DNA of 8,717 bases, taken from assembly GCA_031260365.1 (NCBI GenBank), contig JAIRJY010000131.1:1-8717 (forward strand), in the 5' to 3' direction. This stretch comes from Nitrososphaerota archaeon. GTDB taxonomy: Archaea > Thermoproteota > Bathyarchaeia > Bathyarchaeales > Bathycorpusculaceae. Shown piece after piece: positions 6,283 through 8,717 of this stretch. Each line of letters begins with the position of its first letter. Position 1 is the stretch's first letter. Both the position numbers and the translations under genes were made by a program. The notes under the pieces were generated by a model that was not told the DNA's origin, made no database searches, and saw only the letters and a list, made by a program, of their open reading frames with translations.

Positions 6283-6315
6283 TGAGCCATATGGAACTTT
6301 TAAGTCGGGATTATT

Positions 6316-7815
6316 ATGGAGGATACAATACAAAAACTAGACGCGTTCTTTAACCCTCGCTCAGTAGCAGTTATCGGTGCAACAAAGAGCCAAGGGAAAG
6401 CAGGAGCGGTTATTTTCGAAAATTTTGCTAATAATGAACCACAAAGTGTCTTTAAAGGCAAACTTTACCCAATAAATCCGAAAGAGGAAGAAATTTCAGG
6501 GTTCAAATGTTACAAAACTTTAAGCGAAGTCCCAGGTGATGTGGACTTAATCGTCGTAATTGTTCCATCAAATGCTGTTGCGGGTGTCTTAGAAGAAGCA
6601 GGTGGTAAACACACTAAAGCAGCGGTCATCATCAGTGCAGGTTTCAAAGAAGTTGGGAATCATGAACTTGAAGATCAAGTTATTTCGGTAGCAAAAAAAC
6701 ATGGTATACGCGTACTCGGTCCTAACTGTCTTGGAGTATTCTATGCTAAAACAGGTGTAGACAGCATCTTTTTACCAGCGTACAAAGTTTTATCCACAGG
6801 CGAAAAAATTATTTCTACCCCGCGTCCAGAATTAGGCAACATAGCAATGATTACTCAAAGCGGTGCTTTCGGTTCAGCCGCTCTGGACTACCTTTCAGGT
6901 CGTGAGATGGGTGTAAGTAAATTTGTCAGTTTCGGAAATAAATGTGACACGTCAGAATCAGATATGCTAGAATATTTACTGCAAGATGAAGAAACACATG
7001 TTATTTTACTCTATCTCGAAGACATCAAATCAGGTAAAGACTTTCTGCAAATTGCCAAAAAAGTTTCACTTAAAAAACCAATTGTTGTTATCAAATCAGG
7101 CAGATCTGAAGCTGGTGCACGCGCAGCAGCTTCACACACAGGTGCAATCGCTGGCGCCGATAAAATCTATGATGCCGCATTTGAGAAAACAGGTGTAATT
7201 CGTGCGAAAAACACAAACGAATTTTTCAATATCGGTAAAGCTTTAGCATCCATAAAACCTTCAGTAGGTTCGAATGTGGGCATTCTTACTGATGCAGGTG
7301 GTCCAGGTGTTATGTGCGTTGATGAATGTGAAATTGTTGGATTAACAGTTAATGAGTTAAGTGAGTCAACACTGAAAAAGTTTGAGGACCTTAAAGAAAA
7401 AGGGAGTATTTTTAAAATCGCTGCAACTCATAACCCAGTTGACTTAACAGGTAGCGTTATAGATGACCAATTTGTCATTTCTGCTGACCTCATGTTTCAG
7501 GACCCAACAATAAATGGCATCATCTTTTTAGGTCTACATCACATGCCAGGTTTACAAGAAAGGTACATCATAGAAGTTGCAAAAATTGCAGCTAAATATG
7601 ACAAACCAATTGTTGCATGTGACATAGGTGAAACAGCTTTAGCACTTAAAACAAGAAAGCTCTTTGACACTTTAGGGCTACCGTCGTACTCTTCTCCAGA
7701 GGATGCAGCTCACGCAATGAAAGCTCTGCTTCGATATGGGGAATTCTTACAAAAAAACAATGCACTAGATGCATATATTACAGAGTACAACAAACGAAAA
7801 ACAACACAAAAATAA
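6316..7815 (+). CDS. ADP-forming acetyl/acyl-CoA synthetase, alpha subunit
   Basis: The alpha subunit binds CoA and carries the phosphohistidine of ADP-forming acyl-CoA synthetase, which converts acetyl-CoA or other acyl-CoA plus ADP and Pi to acid, CoA and ATP. The 499 residues follow the family plan. A CoA-binding Rossmann domain opens with FFNPRSVAVIGAT (11-23) and includes LGPNCLGV (134-141). The ligase domain has ITQSGAFG (179-186) and ASHTGAIAG (272-280), where His274 is the expected phosphorylated residue. The third alpha-type domain has ILTDAGGPGVM (323-333) and HNPVDLTG (372-379). There is no ATP-grasp domain, so the beta subunit must be encoded elsewhere; the next gene is convergent and unrelated. 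Length is slightly above the roughly 460 residues of characterised alpha subunits, and the C-terminal 20 residues are a charged tail. Substrate range (acetyl, branched or aromatic acyl) cannot be read from sequence. Cytoplasmic. Confidence 0.93.
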   Translation: MEDTIQKLDAFFNPRSVAVIGATKSQGKAGAVIFENFANNEPQSVFKGKLYPINPKEEEISGFKCYKTLSEVPGDVDLIVVIVPSNAVAGVLEEAGGKHTKAAVIISAGFKEVGNHELEDQVISVAKKHGIRVLGPNCLGVFYAKTGVDSIFLPAYKVLSTGEKIISTPRPELGNIAMITQSGAFGSAALDYLSGREMGVSKFVSFGNKCDTSESDMLEYLLQDEETHVILLYLEDIKSGKDFLQIAKKVSLKKPIVVIKSGRSEAGARAAASHTGAIAGADKIYDAAFEKTGVIRAKNTNEFFNIGKALASIKPSVGSNVGILTDAGGPGVMCVDECEIVGLTVNELSESTLKKFEDLKEKGSIFKIAATHNPVDLTGSVIDDQFVISADLMFQDPTINGIIFLGLHHMPGLQERYIIEVAKIAAKYDKPIVACDIGETALALKTRKLFDTLGLPSYSSPEDAAHAMKALLRYGEFLQKNNALDAYITEYNKRKTTQK

Positions 7816-7860
7816 ACACGGCAATACTACACCGTATTTTATTTTTTTGTTCTTTTTTTG
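7816..7860. terminator. Hairpin and T-tracts between convergent genes
   Basis: ACGG (7818-7821) and CCGT (7832-7835) can pair around a 10-nt loop, with A-rich and T-rich flanks (about 7808-7816 and 7838-7848) extending the stem past a small internal loop. Two T7 runs (7842-7848 and 7853-7859) follow on the plus strand. On the minus strand T-rich sequence lies at about 7795-7815. The arrangement suits termination of both the acyl-CoA synthetase and ribK transcripts. Confidence 0.6.
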
Positions 7861-7880
7861 AGCGTATCATAGTTTTTGTT

Positions 7881-8270
7881 TTAAAGTGTGACCATAACAG
7901 TTATTGTGTCACCGTCTTTGACATTCATAAGGTCTCTCAGGTTTTCAGCTGCAATTATTTCAAGTAAATTTTTCGGGTAATTGGGTACATCTGGTAATAC
8001 TATATAACATTCTGTGTCAAAAATCATTGCTTTGTACAGATACCCTGGCAGATACCCATTTTCCGGTTTAACCATTATTGTACTATTCTGTGGTGACAAA
8101 TGGGTACGTCGCTTGATGCATTCAGGAGTTAAACGTAGGTTCAACGTACCAGAATATGGATTAAAACCAGTCGACTCTTTCAATTGTCGCATCACCCAGG
8201 GCAGTTCAACAAAAAATTTGCCGTTACCTTGTCCTGTGACAACCGTACCAACAAATTTGATTAACTGCAA
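7881..8270 (-). CDS. ribK: CTP-dependent riboflavin kinase
   Basis: Archaeal RibK (formerly DUF120, EC 2.7.1.161) phosphorylates riboflavin to FMN with CTP instead of ATP. The 129-residue protein matches the single-domain form (M. jannaschii about 132 residues), without the N-terminal helix-turn-helix fused in some archaea. Motifs are GTVVTGQGNGKFFVELP (8-24), the glycine-rich nucleotide loop; GFNPYSGTLNLRL (35-47), where Thr42 and Asn44 align with the Mg-binding Thr and Asn; LPGYLYKA (74-81); and VLPDVPNYPKNLLEIIAAENLR (91-112), the family's C-terminal signature, followed by VKDGDTITV. The start is TTG at 8270. An in-frame stop lies only four codons upstream, and GGCGG (8276-8280) is 5 nt from the TTG, so no ATG start is available. 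It follows an unknown gene by 25 nt on the same strand, suggesting a two-gene operon. Confidence 0.93.
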   Translation of the reverse strand: MQLIKFVGTVVTGQGNGKFFVELPWVMRQLKESTGFNPYSGTLNLRLTPECIKRRTHLSPQNSTIMVKPENGYLPGYLYKAMIFDTECYIVLPDVPNYPKNLLEIIAAENLRDLMNVKDGDTITVMVTL

Positions 8271-8295
8271 AGAATCCGCCTAAAAAATAAAACGT

Positions 8296-8664
8296 TTAGA
8301 TTTGCTGTTTAAGCCAATCTGTAACACCTGCTAAAACGGAGTCAGATGAAACATCGATAAGGGGTACAATAATTTTTTCTTTAGTTTCAATTACCGATAC
8401 AAATTTAGGCATAATTGCGTAGCCCAAATATGACCAGTAAACTTTACGTTTCTCCAATAAGTCCTTAGCTACCAATGCAGTGGAGGATGAAAGTGGAAAA
8501 TACAAAAAAACTACTCCGTTAACCCAATACAAACCAGCTAGTTTACCACCTGCAATAATAGAAGTAAATCGCGCAAGTTCTTCAGGACTACTAAAATAAT
8601 TCTTCTCGAGAACGACGATCTCTTGAAAAGGTTCATATGAAACTGTAATTTGAGGTTTACCCAT
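8296..8664 (-). CDS. Conserved-looking hypothetical protein upstream of ribK
   Basis: I do not recognise this 122-residue protein. It has a balanced, globular composition with likely alternating strands and helices. A hydrophobic segment, LAGLYWVNGVVFLYFPL (42-58), is broken by Asn-Gly and looks like two beta-strands rather than a membrane span. A charged helix follows (LVAKDLLEKRK, 64-74), then a second hydrophobic pair of strands (KFVSVIETKEKIIVPLIDV, 87-105) and a C-terminal helix ending KQQI. No cysteine, metal-binding or nucleotide-binding motif is visible. The ATG at 8664 has a GGTG (8673-8676) 8 nt upstream. The 25-nt gap to ribK, whose ribosome-binding site lies within it, implies co-transcription and possibly a role near flavin metabolism, but that is context only. 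The coding frame is intact and well used, so it is probably a real gene. Confidence 0.75.
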   Translation of the reverse strand: MGKPQITVSYEPFQEIVVLEKNYFSSPEELARFTSIIAGGKLAGLYWVNGVVFLYFPLSSSTALVAKDLLEKRKVYWSYLGYAIMPKFVSVIETKEKIIVPLIDVSSDSVLAGVTDWLKQQI

Positions 8665-8717
8665 GAATATAACACCGAATCTTGGTAAATAGAATGAAAC
8701 CGTTCCCTTTTAATTTT

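Noticed and set aside
6287..6294. 8-bp palindrome CCATATGG before the acyl-CoA synthetase gene.
   Set aside because: It is a single short palindrome with no second copy. Chance is the simplest explanation.
1..8717. CRISPR arrays, insertion sequences, toxin-antitoxin or defence genes.
   Set aside because: No regularly spaced repeats, transposase-like proteins, terminal inverted repeats with target duplications, or defence motifs were seen. The genes are housekeeping-type.

Overview
The window looks archaeal, low in GC and AT-rich between genes. It carries a CTP-dependent (archaeal-type) riboflavin kinase, a PAC2-family protein, a CofE-like F420 glutamyl ligase, a free-standing alpha subunit of ADP-forming acyl-CoA synthetase, and an initiator tRNA interrupted by a bulge-helix-bulge intron. 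This mix fits the Bathyarchaeia/Thaumarchaeota side of the Archaea. That placement is inference from gene content and protein style, because no marker here fixes the lineage.

Layout. Positions 1-3369 (minus strand) hold the start of a histidine operon in the order hisG-hisD-hisC, with overlapping ends; hisC runs off the left edge. Positions 3370-4255 hold no convincing protein gene. They contain A-rich sequence, a candidate box C/D guide RNA (3862-3912), a repeated 10-mer just upstream of hisG and scattered copies of an 8-mer. A PAC2-family gene (minus) follows, then on the plus strand an intron-containing initiator tRNA-Met (5051-5153), a divergent CofE-like gene, and an ADP-forming acyl-CoA synthetase alpha subunit. 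A hairpin and T-rich terminator zone separates the last of these from a convergent minus-strand pair: an unrecognised 122-residue protein followed by ribK.

How the genes work together. HisG, HisD and HisC catalyse the first, last and a late step of histidine synthesis and are probably translationally coupled. RibK makes FMN, and the CofE-like protein resembles the enzyme that adds glutamate to F420, so both flanks of the acyl-CoA synthetase gene touch flavin or deazaflavin cofactors, though they are not one operon. The acyl-CoA synthetase alpha subunit needs an ATP-grasp beta subunit, which is not in the window. Its presence suggests energy conservation from acyl-CoA thioesters.

I did not find a clear new multi-gene system. 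The points most worth checking are the possible C/D guide RNA, the repeated operator-like motif before hisG, the divergent CofE paralogue and the unknown gene paired with ribK.
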